From the NCBI GenBank assembly GCA_012729675.1, contig JAAYCR010000026.1, positions 1 to 37,928 on the forward strand: a stretch of 37,928 bases of DNA. Reading direction: 5' to 3'. Made by a program: the position numbers and the translations under genes. The stretch comes from Phycisphaerae bacterium. Lineage in GTDB: Bacteria > Planctomycetota > Phycisphaerae > Sedimentisphaerales > Anaerohalosphaeraceae. Shown one piece after another: positions 8,552-16,838 of this stretch (positions are counted from its first letter, which is position 1; each line of letters starts with the position of its first letter). The notes under the pieces are model-generated. The model saw nothing but the letters and a program-made list of their open reading frames with translations. It ran no database searches and was not told where the DNA came from.

Positions 8552-8671
8552 ATGCACGCACGTTTTGTTGTGCAAATAGATCGCTTTTGGCAGCAGGAAG
8601 ACGGCGATTATCTTTGGGAGATTGTGACGGACGGGCCGAAAGGCGTCGTAATCAGTCGGCAGGGGAGGTAG
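8552..8671 (+). CDS. Possible 39-residue protein after PPK2
   Basis: An ATG one base after the PPK2 stop opens a frame of 39 residues starting MHARFVVQIDRFWQQE and ending in a basic tail, closing with TAG at 8669-8671. The composition looks like a short beta-strand protein, but it is not recognised. Its last 20 bases overlap the convergent beta-helix gene. No separate ribosome site is seen; translation would depend on coupling to PPK2. It could be chance. Confidence 0.35.
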   Translation: MHARFVVQIDRFWQQEDGDYLWEIVTDGPKGVVISRQGR

Positions 8672-10715
8672 CGTCGCGCGGGCCGGCCAATGACGGGTCG
8701 AGGGAGCGAAAGCCCAGCTCCAGTGCGGGTGAATCGGGGCGCAGACGAAAGTCGCGGCCGGCGGCATCTACGAAACGCGGATCCGCGATCCGTGAGTTTC
8801 TGTCCTTGCCTGTGGTCTTCCAGTCTTCAAACGTCTTTCCGTTAAACCGCATCTGTTCAGGGGACTGTGTGGGATTATAATAGACATTCCAGTTCATCGT
8901 AAAGGTGCTGTCGGTCTTCTGCATCCCGCTGCTCGGGCGATAGTAAAAATCATACGGGACATCGTTCCACTTGTTATCCAGCAGTGTACCCTCTTCGAAA
9001 TAGACGATGTTGTTTTCAAAGTAGCAGCTCTGGTGCGGTTCGACGATGCTGCGGCTGAGCTGCTGGAGCCGTCCGAACGCAAAGATATTGTTGCGGACGG
9101 TAATCTCCTTGGCGTAGTGGATGTTGTAGCCGGCAAACTTGGTATCATAGACGATGTTGTCCTCGACGAGGATATGGCTGGAGCCTTCGTCGTTGTAGAT
9201 GCCCCAGCCGCCGTACCGATTCGCATCGACATCGTGGATGCGGTTGCCTCGCAGCACCGTGCCGGGCGAGACGCCGAGCGTATAAATTCCGCCCATATCC
9301 GACAGCAGCCCTTGCCCGATATGGTGAATGTGGTTGTAGGCAATCACATTATCCCGGCTGATGCTGCGCTGATAGCCCCAGTGCCAACCGACCGAGATGC
9401 CCGTATAGAAGCCGTGATGAATCGCGTTGTGCTCGACGGTGTTGCCAAAGGTATGCATCAGGAGCACTCCCACCGCCGAATGATAGACCAGCCCGTATGG
9501 CCCGATGCGGTTGTCGGCGATCCGGTTATTTCCCGTGCGCAGCAGCGGGTGGGCGTTTTCGCCGCCCCCATTGACGCGAAAGCCGCCGGCGGCCGTATCG
9601 ACGATCCGGTTGCGCGTAAACTCATTGTCGGAACAGCCTTCCAGCACCTCCACGGCATAGGTTCCCAGCCGGGCGAAGGAACACCGGTCAAACCGGACGT
9701 GCCGGGCGCCTTTGAGGGAGACGGCCGCCGGAACGGTGGTCGAGGCCTGGGCGTTGTTGCAGTCGCCCGGCTTCAACTGCCATTGCGTATGCGCAAACTC
9801 AATGTCCTCGAACCGGATATGCTCGACATAGCGCCTGCCGAGGGGGTCGCCTTCGAGTCGCAGCAGCGCCGGGGCAACGGGAGCGATCACCTCGGCGGTC
9901 TCCATCGTCTCGCCCGGCAGCGGCCGGTAGTACAGGACGCCTTTGCTCCGGTCAAGATACCACTCGCCGGGTGCATCGAGAGCCTCGAAGAGGTTTTCTA
10001 CAATATATCTGGCCCCATCGCCGGAAAAGTCGTCGGTAAACCGCTTGCCGGACTTGTGCTGAAAGGTCACGATATGGCTGTCGTCGTTGATGTTTTCAAT
10101 CGGCAGGTGTGTATCCGTCCAGAAATGATAAACGATGACCTTGGCGTCGGCCAGATGGGTCCAGGCGGGATTCAGATCGCCCGGCCGATAGCCGAACCGC
10201 TGCGAAGGAGTGTTGTACGGCACGTTGTCGCCGCCGTCCGGCAAGGCCGCCACGCGAAAAAAGCCCTCGTTCGGCGTGCGGGCGCGAAGGCGGCGCCGGC
10301 CGTTGACGAAAAGCTGCGTAAAATACGACTGTCCCGCCGCAACATCGTCCAGGGTGGTCTTCCAGATGTAGTCGTCGTGCTTGACCCAGCCCGTAATCCG
10401 CCGCCCGCCGGTGACCAACGCCGTTTCTCCTTCATACGCCCGGACTCTCACAGGCGTCCGTTCCGTCCCCGAATGTTCCGGGCGCAGCACCAGCGGTTCG
10501 GTAATCGCATACTCCCCCCCGCGGAGAACTACCGTAACGGCCTGATCCTTTGCCGCCTGCCGCACCTGTTCAAACGCCCGCGCCACCGTCCGCACCGGAG
10601 CATCCAGCGTCGTGCCCTGGGCCTGGTCATCGCCTTGCGGCGACACATAAATGACCTGCTCGGCCGCAACAATCCCGAAACCCAGCACCCACAAAATCGC
10701 TGTCCATCGCTTCAT
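8652..10715 (-). CDS. Secreted right-handed parallel beta-helix protein, GH141-like
   Basis: 687 residues. A signal peptide spans about 1-18 (hydrophobic core AILWVLGFGIVAAE). Next is the start module IYVSPQGDDQAQGTTLDAPV with VVLRGGEYAITEPLVL, typical of polysaccharide-active beta-helix proteins. An N-terminal sandwich carries FTQLFVNGRRRLRARTPNEG, and a long coil region from about residue 300 repeats units such as HIRFEDIEF, NRIVDTAAGGF, NAIHHGFYTGISVG and NIVYDTKFAGYNI. This architecture fits GH141-type (fucosidase/xylanase) or related polysaccharide enzymes acting outside the cytoplasm. It starts 40 bases after the stop of the large DUF362 gene, so they probably form one transcript. The exact CAZy family and substrate are not provable by eye. 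Confidence 0.8.
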   Translation of the reverse strand: MKRWTAILWVLGFGIVAAEQVIYVSPQGDDQAQGTTLDAPVRTVARAFEQVRQAAKDQAVTVVLRGGEYAITEPLVLRPEHSGTERTPVRVRAYEGETALVTGGRRITGWVKHDDYIWKTTLDDVAAGQSYFTQLFVNGRRRLRARTPNEGFFRVAALPDGGDNVPYNTPSQRFGYRPGDLNPAWTHLADAKVIVYHFWTDTHLPIENINDDSHIVTFQHKSGKRFTDDFSGDGARYIVENLFEALDAPGEWYLDRSKGVLYYRPLPGETMETAEVIAPVAPALLRLEGDPLGRRYVEHIRFEDIEFAHTQWQLKPGDCNNAQASTTVPAAVSLKGARHVRFDRCSFARLGTYAVEVLEGCSDNEFTRNRIVDTAAGGFRVNGGGENAHPLLRTGNNRIADNRIGPYGLVYHSAVGVLLMHTFGNTVEHNAIHHGFYTGISVGWHWGYQRSISRDNVIAYNHIHHIGQGLLSDMGGIYTLGVSPGTVLRGNRIHDVDANRYGGWGIYNDEGSSHILVEDNIVYDTKFAGYNIHYAKEITVRNNIFAFGRLQQLSRSIVEPHQSCYFENNIVYFEEGTLLDNKWNDVPYDFYYRPSSGMQKTDSTFTMNWNVYYNPTQSPEQMRFNGKTFEDWKTTGKDRNSRIADPRFVDAAGRDFRLRPDSPALELGFRSLDPSLAGPRDATSPAD

Positions 10716-10755
10716 CGCATTTCACAGGGCGGACACGGCCCACCTCGCCGGGCTG

Positions 10756-13700
10756 TCAGGGGGCTATTTTCTTGACCACAAAGCCGATAATGACCTGACG
10801 ATTTATGGAGCTGTTATAGGTCGCGCTGGGAATTTCCGCGACCCCTGAAGCCGCTTTATAGCCTGCCGCTGCGGTGCCTCCGTTCGTCCCGTCGCCAAAT
10901 TGCTGATCGAAGCCTTCCACAAAATCGTTGTTAAGCGTATAGGAGTTTTGATTGCCGCACGTTACCGCGACAAAAACCAGATCTCCTTCCGCGGTCAAAA
11001 GATCAGCGGTCGTAATGGTAGTGCTGCTCGTTGTGTCCGCGGCAGCGCAGTCTCCAAACAAGTTCGTCTGGTCAACGTTTTCGAGGAATACACTGGTATA
11101 GACAACGGCGGCGGGCGTGGTATCCCAGACCGGAACGAACATGTTGTCGGTCGCGGCAGCGATCCCGGCCTCATCCAGAATGAACGCTGTAACATTGGCC
11201 GTATAGCCTGTGCCGACACTCTGGCCGATGATTGGAGTCATCGCCTGGCCGCCGTATGTGACGGAATTGAGGGTTACCGTTCCGTTGGAATGTTCAGCGT
11301 GCGCAAATAACAGCAATGCCCGATTGCTGCCCGGTTCCACATCACGGGTGGTGCCGTCGCTCCAGTCGCCCAGGATGGTCGTATCAGGGATTGGTGCAGC
11401 AAGACCAAAATACACATCATCGACCCAGATTTCTGCGTAGGTGGTATCTGTATTCTGTGCCCCGGTGTCGGCTCCGTTTTCATCTAACTCCATCGTAGCG
11501 CCTTCTTCAAACCAAAAGGACACGTCCATGGTACCTTCGGAGGCAGTATAGAGGCCTTCCATATATTGCCAGCCGTCGGACTCGTTTACGACAAGTAAAT
11601 CAACGCCATACCATCGGTTTCCTGCACCTGAGCCGTCAGGCAGATTGTCCCGTTCAATCGTCATCTTAACCGGCGCCAGCCCGTCGGCACCGGCGTTTGT
11701 AACCTTAACCCACGCTGAAATATAATAAGTCTGGTTCGCTTGCAGATCGACGAGATCACCTTTTGCTATCTGGATGCCGTGCCAGCGTTGGGTTTTGTTG
11801 TAATGGCGTGCACTATATGTCCCGCTGTGGGCATCAGCGATTGTGAGTTCAACAGTCCCGCCGCTGCGGGGTTGCCAGGGGGTAAGAAGTCCACTTCCAC
11901 TGCCTTCAAAGGTACCGTTGTCCAGCAGGTTTACCGGGAGTGGGGCCTCGTCGGTTGTCGCTGATGCCGGAATGGACCATCCCGTTTCATTTGGAGTTGG
12001 ATAGGCGTTGTCACGGGCTTTGACCTGGAAGGTGTAGGATGTTTTGGGCTTGAGCTTCGGCGTTGTATAACTCGGGCTTATCTGCCATGTACTGCTAACA
12101 GAAGGGTCTGTCGTACATTCGAAATAGTACTCAACGGTCGGACTGACAAGGTCTGTCGCCGTAACTGCCGTCATGGTTATCCTGGTATCAGCGGTTGCGG
12201 CAGGTTCGCCGCCGTCGGCCCATTCCATCGGAGTCGGACTCGGGGGGTCAAAATCGGGAACCGGCGGCGTCCATCGCGCTCCGCGAACGTACATTGCGAG
12301 GCTGTAGACTCCATTCTGACAGGTCATATAGAGGGTTTTCCCCGCAGATCCTCCGAACGTTACATTGAAGACGTCGGTCGGTGTATCAATAAACTCCAGC
12401 AGTTCACCCTGCGGTGAGACAATCCAGACGCCGCCGAAACCGCTGAAGTATAAATTCCCAAACTCATCGATGGTCATGCCGTCGGGGACATTGTTCGGAG
12501 AGGGCAGAGTGTCCGGTTTGAAAAATACTGTGCCGGCATCGAGCGTGCCGTCCAGGGCGATATTGAAGACCCGCCATTGACCGTTCCCGCCGCTGCCGCT
12601 TTCAGCGACATACAGTTTTTTACCGTTCAGGCTTGCGATAACCCCATTTGGTTTATCCAGGGCGTTATTCACTCGCGTTACGGTGCCATCCGGTTCGAGC
12701 AGGAAGATGCCCTGTTGTGCAATTGGAAGCCCGTCCCAGGAAGGTGTTGTGAAGTAAATATTTCCGTTGTCAAGCTGGCAGATATCATTCGGCTTTCCAA
12801 ACCAAATATCCGGCCATGAGGCAGCGTCCGCCAGGACAATCGGATCGCCCGGTCCGGAGGCATCGATGCGAAGACTTCTTATCTGCTTCGTACTTTCGTC
12901 GCACGTGAGCAATCGGCCGTCAATCGATAAAAACGTACCATTGGTCTGAGGCGAAGGATTCAGCCATGCGGTGACATTGCCGGGCGAGTTCAGCCGTAAG
13001 ATTTGTTGGTAGGTGTAGTTGCTTGCTTTGGAAAAATAAAGCCTATTGTCGCCGGGATTCCAGGTTGGGCCTTCGAAAGTAACCCCCCCGGTCGAGTCCG
13101 AGTACGCCACTTCGAGCGTTGCTCCGGGCTGAATCAAATAGGGGACGAAATAGCTGAGCCAGTCCCCGGTCAGAACGTACAGATCCAGCACATTAATAAT
13201 CCCGTCGGCGGGTATTGAGATGTCACAGGCGGGATTCCAGTTGTCATCGCCGGGCTGACTGTTCCAGGCCGCCGCGAAAATCGCAAAATCTTTCAGGTCT
13301 ACGGTACCGTCTCTGTACAAATCACCGACGAGCGTCGGGCCGGTCACCAACTCGATGCCGGTTCCGTTAAGCGGGTCGAGATTTCGACTGTATTGTTTGT
13401 CAATGGCGTTGTTCCAGTGCTCATGCACACCTAAGCTTTTCGTGAGTCCCCCTGTGTGAGCCGGATCATAGTTTGTTCCGGAAGGCGGATTGGGAATCAG
13501 CGCCGCTTCGTGCAGGTAATCGGCGGCGCCGGATTTCTGCGGGTAACTGTTCAAATCATTGGGATTTGAGGGATCTGCGTCCCATTCATAGTCCATGAAA
13601 TCGAAAGCCACCGAATCGGCCGCAATCGGATCCTGCGACAGGAAGATACTGCTGGGCCAATGGCCATTGAAGGGGGCCATATTCCATCGAATCGGGTGAG

Positions 13701-15000
13701 AATCCCAGCTTCGGCCGGCGTATAATCCGTCGAGCAGGGTCAGCATGGTTTTGCCTCCAAGCTGCGGATGCCCCAACAAATCAACAATCGCCCGATAGTG
13801 CCCCATCCCGGGCCTTTCAGTCGCTCTTGTTAAGTGCATATCATAATACTCCTGGGGACCGCTCCACGCGGTTGGAGCTCTCATCAAAGAACCATAGTGG
13901 TTTTTGCCCCCGAGCGTAATGCCGCCGTCATTATGGCTTTTCAGAATAGGGCAGTTAATAAAGTAATCCGCCTGTGCAAAATGCGTCGGGATATAATCCG
14001 TCTTAGTCTCTGTGTGGTGAGAGGGATCAGGATCGCTCCAATAGAAAGGAGCCGTGGGATCACCGGAGACCTCTACTCGGCCGTATTCATCATAACCGTA
14101 CGACGACAAATACACAACTCCCGGACACGCGGCTGACACCATGTCGTACCAATAATTGGCGATTCCTCCCTGGGGATCACCAATGCTGATATCTCCGGGA
14201 TTTACACCTACGACATCTGTCAGTTGCTTAAGAAGGGCTATCACAAGCTGAGGGGCGTTATCAATCTGGTCATAACGATCCGAAGGTTTTCTTCCGCCAT
14301 TCCCCATCGTCAATACACTATTAATTTTGATCGCGATTTTTTGACCGGGTGTGTAGCCGACGTACCCTCGACCCATTTGATGGTTAAACTGTTTAAAGAT
14401 CGCATCCCAGGCCAGAGCGTCCGTATTCTTCCCTGTCAGGGCTTGCAGTGCATTCGAGAGCATGTTGCTCACAACGACCGGGTCTGTGCTGACGTCCTCG
14501 TACCAGTATGGGGGTCTTGTATTGCCGTCATCCCCAAGCCAGTTGGCCGCAGCCGGGTCATGAATCCATGCGACACGTCCCGGAAAGATGCCTTTTCCCT
14601 GGCCCATCGGTTCGTTGGCTACAATCGGCTCATGGGCATAGGCGACCTGCTGGTCAGAATGGTTCATCGCCATCCAGAGAAATGTGACACTCACTGCTAT
14701 AAACGCCGCGGCCAGAACTTTCCGTCCCTGTGCACGCAGAAGAATGGCTTTGCGAAGAACGGTAACGGAACCGGCCAGACCAATCAGCCAGATCACAAAG
14801 GCCGACGCCAGGGGAAAGGCCGCACGTTGACACGGGTATGTTGCTCGCGATGGCTTTGGGATGACGCGGATTAAAAACCAGAGTAATGCAAACATCCCCG
14901 TAATGGGAAACAGCCATTTTAGCCAGGGGATGGTTTTTTTTGTGTGAGTGGTTTCGTCTGTGTGAGACATGGACGATGTATGTTTGTCGTTTGAAACCAT
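10756..15000 (-). CDS. Giant modular protein: membrane helices, DUF362, dockerin-like, SMP-30, FN3, CBM-like
   Basis: About 1414 residues. Three membrane helices lie near 27-47, 60-82 and 94-112. DUF362 spans about 135-548 (KIAIKINSVLTMGNGG, CPILKSHNDGGITLGGKNHYG, DPIAADSVAFDFMDYEW). A dockerin-type pair of calcium loops follows at about 552-620 (DLYRDGTVDLKDFAIFAAAW and a second DGIINVLDLYVLTGDW). An SMP-30/gluconolactonase-like beta propeller is at about 625-900 (GKPNDICQLDNGNIYFT, PDGMTIDEFGNLYFSGFGG), an FN3-like domain at about 905-1020, a CBM_4_9-like sandwich at about 1022-1197 (NLLDNGTFEG, YYISAWVKV), and an unrecognised C-terminal domain. ATG 15000 has GAAAGGG eight bases upstream; GTG 15093 has nothing, so it is rejected. 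It likely acts at the cell surface on sugars. The substrate is unknown. Confidence 0.8.
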   Translation of the reverse strand: MVSNDKHTSSMSHTDETTHTKKTIPWLKWLFPITGMFALLWFLIRVIPKPSRATYPCQRAAFPLASAFVIWLIGLAGSVTVLRKAILLRAQGRKVLAAAFIAVSVTFLWMAMNHSDQQVAYAHEPIVANEPMGQGKGIFPGRVAWIHDPAAANWLGDDGNTRPPYWYEDVSTDPVVVSNMLSNALQALTGKNTDALAWDAIFKQFNHQMGRGYVGYTPGQKIAIKINSVLTMGNGGRKPSDRYDQIDNAPQLVIALLKQLTDVVGVNPGDISIGDPQGGIANYWYDMVSAACPGVVYLSSYGYDEYGRVEVSGDPTAPFYWSDPDPSHHTETKTDYIPTHFAQADYFINCPILKSHNDGGITLGGKNHYGSLMRAPTAWSGPQEYYDMHLTRATERPGMGHYRAIVDLLGHPQLGGKTMLTLLDGLYAGRSWDSHPIRWNMAPFNGHWPSSIFLSQDPIAADSVAFDFMDYEWDADPSNPNDLNSYPQKSGAADYLHEAALIPNPPSGTNYDPAHTGGLTKSLGVHEHWNNAIDKQYSRNLDPLNGTGIELVTGPTLVGDLYRDGTVDLKDFAIFAAAWNSQPGDDNWNPACDISIPADGIINVLDLYVLTGDWLSYFVPYLIQPGATLEVAYSDSTGGVTFEGPTWNPGDNRLYFSKASNYTYQQILRLNSPGNVTAWLNPSPQTNGTFLSIDGRLLTCDESTKQIRSLRIDASGPGDPIVLADAASWPDIWFGKPNDICQLDNGNIYFTTPSWDGLPIAQQGIFLLEPDGTVTRVNNALDKPNGVIASLNGKKLYVAESGSGGNGQWRVFNIALDGTLDAGTVFFKPDTLPSPNNVPDGMTIDEFGNLYFSGFGGVWIVSPQGELLEFIDTPTDVFNVTFGGSAGKTLYMTCQNGVYSLAMYVRGARWTPPVPDFDPPSPTPMEWADGGEPAATADTRITMTAVTATDLVSPTVEYYFECTTDPSVSSTWQISPSYTTPKLKPKTSYTFQVKARDNAYPTPNETGWSIPASATTDEAPLPVNLLDNGTFEGSGSGLLTPWQPRSGGTVELTIADAHSGTYSARHYNKTQRWHGIQIAKGDLVDLQANQTYYISAWVKVTNAGADGLAPVKMTIERDNLPDGSGAGNRWYGVDLLVVNESDGWQYMEGLYTASEGTMDVSFWFEEGATMELDENGADTGAQNTDTTYAEIWVDDVYFGLAAPIPDTTILGDWSDGTTRDVEPGSNRALLLFAHAEHSNGTVTLNSVTYGGQAMTPIIGQSVGTGYTANVTAFILDEAGIAAATDNMFVPVWDTTPAAVVYTSVFLENVDQTNLFGDCAAADTTSSTTITTADLLTAEGDLVFVAVTCGNQNSYTLNNDFVEGFDQQFGDGTNGGTAAAGYKAASGVAEIPSATYNSSINRQVIIGFVVKKIAP

Positions 15001-15217
15001 ATTTGTGACCCTTTCTCTTACTCTGGTCTGCTTCAGCGGTGTCAACACATCTTCTTTAGCGGCAAATGAAGCAAACGGGATTAATGTTTGCACCTTTTAA
15101 TTGACCACACTTTACGACGATTCAACACAACGGCAAACAAGATAAATATGTTTGTCGTCTCAATTCAGAACGTAACCCCACGGTGATCCTGTATAAACAA
15201 CCCCTTGGTCTGACAAA

Positions 15218-15241
15218 AACAAGCTCAAGAACAAGCTCAAG
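15218..15241. repeat. Perfect tandem 12-mer in the leader of the DUF362 gene
   Basis: AACAAGCTCAAG occurs twice without a gap (15218-15229 and 15230-15241), inside the presumed 5' untranslated region of the large minus-strand gene. Confidence 0.85.
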
Positions 15242-15261
15242 GTCATCGCGGCCTTCACTAA

Positions 15262-15281
15262 TATAATCAGTTATAATCAGT
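15262..15281. repeat. Perfect tandem 10-mer at the predicted transcription start
   Basis: TATAATCAGT occurs twice back to back (15262-15271, 15272-15281), just downstream of the minus-strand promoter at 15296-15324. The position suits a repressor binding site; this is inference. Confidence 0.75.
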
Positions 15282-15295
15282 GAAAACTTAACCTT

Positions 15296-15324
15296 ATTAT
15301 AAACAACACAAAGAAAATGGTCAA
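15296..15324 (-). promoter_or_regulatory. Strong sigma70-type promoter for the DUF362/beta-helix genes
   Basis: On the minus strand TTGACC (15319-15324) and a perfect TATAAT (15296-15301) are separated by 17 bases. Transcription would start near 15289, leaving a leader of roughly 290 bases before ATG 15000. Confidence 0.75.
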
Positions 15325-15460
15325 GTAAAAAATAAGAAATTTTGAGACGGTGTGTATACATATCGCTTTGTATTCAGTTTAAGGATAGAAGATGTACTCT
15401 TTAATTAATTTACGCAAAACAAACACAACACCCACAAGTGGTATCGGAGTGTAAAAACAG

Positions 15461-15488
15461 TTGCAACGAGTTTGTCAGTTGCTATAAT
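15461..15488 (+). promoter_or_regulatory. Sigma70-type promoter for greA
   Basis: TTGCAA (15461-15466) and a perfect TATAAT (15483-15488) have a 16-base spacer. The predicted leader to ATG 15631 is about 137 bases. Confidence 0.7.
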
Positions 15489-15600
15489 CGGCCAACCGTC
15501 GGCGGCGGCACAGGCTTGGGCCGACAAGACAATTGCGTCTCGTTTTTGAGACTGCGTTTTTTCATAATTTATTTAGAATTCAGTACATAGGATTTACTTT

Positions 15601-15613
15601 GCGGCTCTGCCGC
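15601..15613 (+). promoter_or_regulatory. Small hairpin just before the greA ribosome site
   Basis: GCGGC-TCT-GCCGC forms a 5-bp stem ending three bases before GAGGA at 15617-15621, the likely ribosome site for ATG 15631. Confidence 0.4.
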
Positions 15614-15630
15614 GATGAGGAGATGTTATA

Positions 15631-16113
15631 ATGCATGATATTATGCCGATTTCGCAGACGGGAAGTGAAAAGCTCCGGGAAGAGCTTGGCGAACTGGAAC
15701 AGGAAGTGGTCCTGGTCCGCCAGCGCGTGGCCGAGGCCCGTGAACAGGGCGACCTGCGCGAAAACGGCGAATACATCTACGGCCGCCAGCAGTTGGGCTT
15801 TATCGAAGGCCGCATGGCCGAAATCCGCGGCAAACTGAACTATTCCGAGACCATTGATTGCACCCAGGTTCCCTGCGACAAGGCCGGGTTCGGCACCGTG
15901 GTCACGCTGCGCGACCTGGAGACCCAAAAAAAGACCGTCTATCACCTGCTCGGCCCCTACGACGCCGACCTGACCGACGACAGCATTTCCATCCTTTCGC
16001 CCATCGGCGACGCGCTGCTCGGCCTGACCCCCGGCGACAAAGTCTCGGTCAACATCCCCCGCGGCCTCATCCATTTCGAACTGCTCGAAATCACCCCGTC
16101 CCCCATCAAATAA
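15631..16113 (+). CDS. greA: GreA/GreB-family transcript cleavage factor
   Basis: 160 residues, the usual GreA length. The N-terminal half (about 8-75) is an antiparallel coiled coil whose tip carries the acidic signature EQGDLRENGEYIYGR (residues 38-52). These residues reach the RNA polymerase active site to stimulate cleavage of backtracked RNA. The C-terminal FKBP-like domain ends in SPIGDALLGLTPGDKVSVNI, the conserved closing motif. GAGGA at 15617-15621 is nine bases before ATG 15631; a second in-frame ATG (residue 5) is possible. The consensus tip NAEY is NGEY here, a small deviation. It is a single-gene unit with its own promoter. The RHS remnant array begins directly after its stop. 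Confidence 0.92.
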   Translation: MHDIMPISQTGSEKLREELGELEQEVVLVRQRVAEAREQGDLRENGEYIYGRQQLGFIEGRMAEIRGKLNYSETIDCTQVPCDKAGFGTVVTLRDLETQKKTVYHLLGPYDADLTDDSISILSPIGDALLGLTPGDKVSVNIPRGLIHFELLEITPSPIK

Positions 16114-16417
16114 CGCATCCCCGGCCAAGGGCTGCGGAACTGTATGAATGGTCGTGGGCATAATACCGCATCGTCAGCGGCATTCCTGCAAGGTGTGTAT
16201 TCCGAATCAAGACCTCGTCAATATAGTTGCCGTAGGTGTACCACTGGCGGCACGTCGTATCGTCGGTGTATTCGGCCGGAATCTGCCACTGGTCGTTATT
16301 AACGAATCGTGTTGTCTTTTCAGGCCTGTTCAATATCGTCAATCTTTTTGATTGGTCGGATAAAGCATCCGAACTCGTTTCATTTTCCCAATAATGAAAA
16401 GCATACAATAGATACAA
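16106..16417 (-). pseudogene. RHS core remnant (third copy), truncated at both ends
   Basis: In a frame of about 100 codons, the middle part NNDQWQIPAEYTDDTTCRQW through YYAHDHSYSSAALG (about 16130-16303) matches the RHS core encoded near 18940-19100. At DNA level 16240-16297 matches 19043-19100 with one mismatch. The sequence before and after is unrelated, and there is no tip, no core end motif and no ribosome site. It is a leftover of recombination and ends within the last bases of greA. Confidence 0.75.
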
Positions 16418-16799
16418 AAATCGCGGCGGTAATTAAAATCGCCAAAACCCAAACAGTTGCCGCCCTTAAAAGGAAAGGTTCTTTTTCATGACAGAGCTTT
16501 CCTTTGACATTTGAGCCATCGGAAATTACCCTTACTTGATGTCTTCCTTTCAAACGAACGATCACCGTCAGAATAACAAATAATACGGCTGAAAATAACC
16601 CGAGGATATTACACATCCTCAGGGCATAATGACCTGACAGGTCTTCTCCTGAAAAATAATTAATCGAAATCTCCTCTTGAAAAGGAATTTCCTGCCGCAG
16701 AGCTGAGTAAAAATATCTATCATAAGCCTTTGATATTATTGGGAGCACACAGAAATATGCTAAAAAAACTCCCAAGAGAACTGCTCTTAAATTATTCAT
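16380..16799 (-). CDS. Small membrane protein, candidate partner (immunity) of the preceding RHS tip
   Basis: 139 residues with three predicted membrane helices (about 4-26, 65-86 and 112-136) and a basic loop after the second helix. The family is not recognised. ATG 16799 is preceded by GGAG eight bases upstream; the longer TTG start has nothing. It begins 40 bases after the stop of the RHS tip at 16839-17837 on the same strand, and is AT-rich compared with the RHS core. Small genes directly behind RHS or other polymorphic-toxin tips usually encode immunity proteins, and membrane immunity proteins are common; here that is inference from position only. Its 3' end overlaps the RHS remnant. Confidence 0.6.
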   Translation of the reverse strand: MNNLRAVLLGVFLAYFCVLPIISKAYDRYFYSALRQEIPFQEEISINYFSGEDLSGHYALRMCNILGLFSAVLFVILTVIVRLKGRHQVRVISDGSNVKGKLCHEKEPFLLRAATVWVLAILITAAIFVSIVCFSLLGK

Positions 16800-16838
16800 A
16801 AACAAATCTCCAGTAGACCCTCGCTTGTTACTCGCATT

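Larger units (their letters stand above)
15001..15630. other. Divergent control region between the DUF362 gene and greA
   Basis: No gene is seen in these 630 AT-rich bases. They hold the minus-strand promoter and tandem repeats listed separately, the leader of the DUF362 gene, the plus-strand greA promoter at 15461-15488 and the greA leader with a weak hairpin (GTCTC/GAGAC around 15537-15551, then T-rich DNA). Confidence 0.7.

Noticed and set aside
9033-10775. 580-codon open frame on the plus strand
   Set aside because: It is antisense to the beta-helix gene; its residues are a mirror of that codon use and no domain is seen.
15001-15093. GTG 15093 as start of the large DUF362 protein
   Set aside because: There is no ribosome site before it, whereas ATG 15000 has GAAAGGG at eight bases and a membrane protein start.
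15580-16161. 193-codon frame on the minus strand over greA
   Set aside because: It is antisense to a clear greA and has no motifs.
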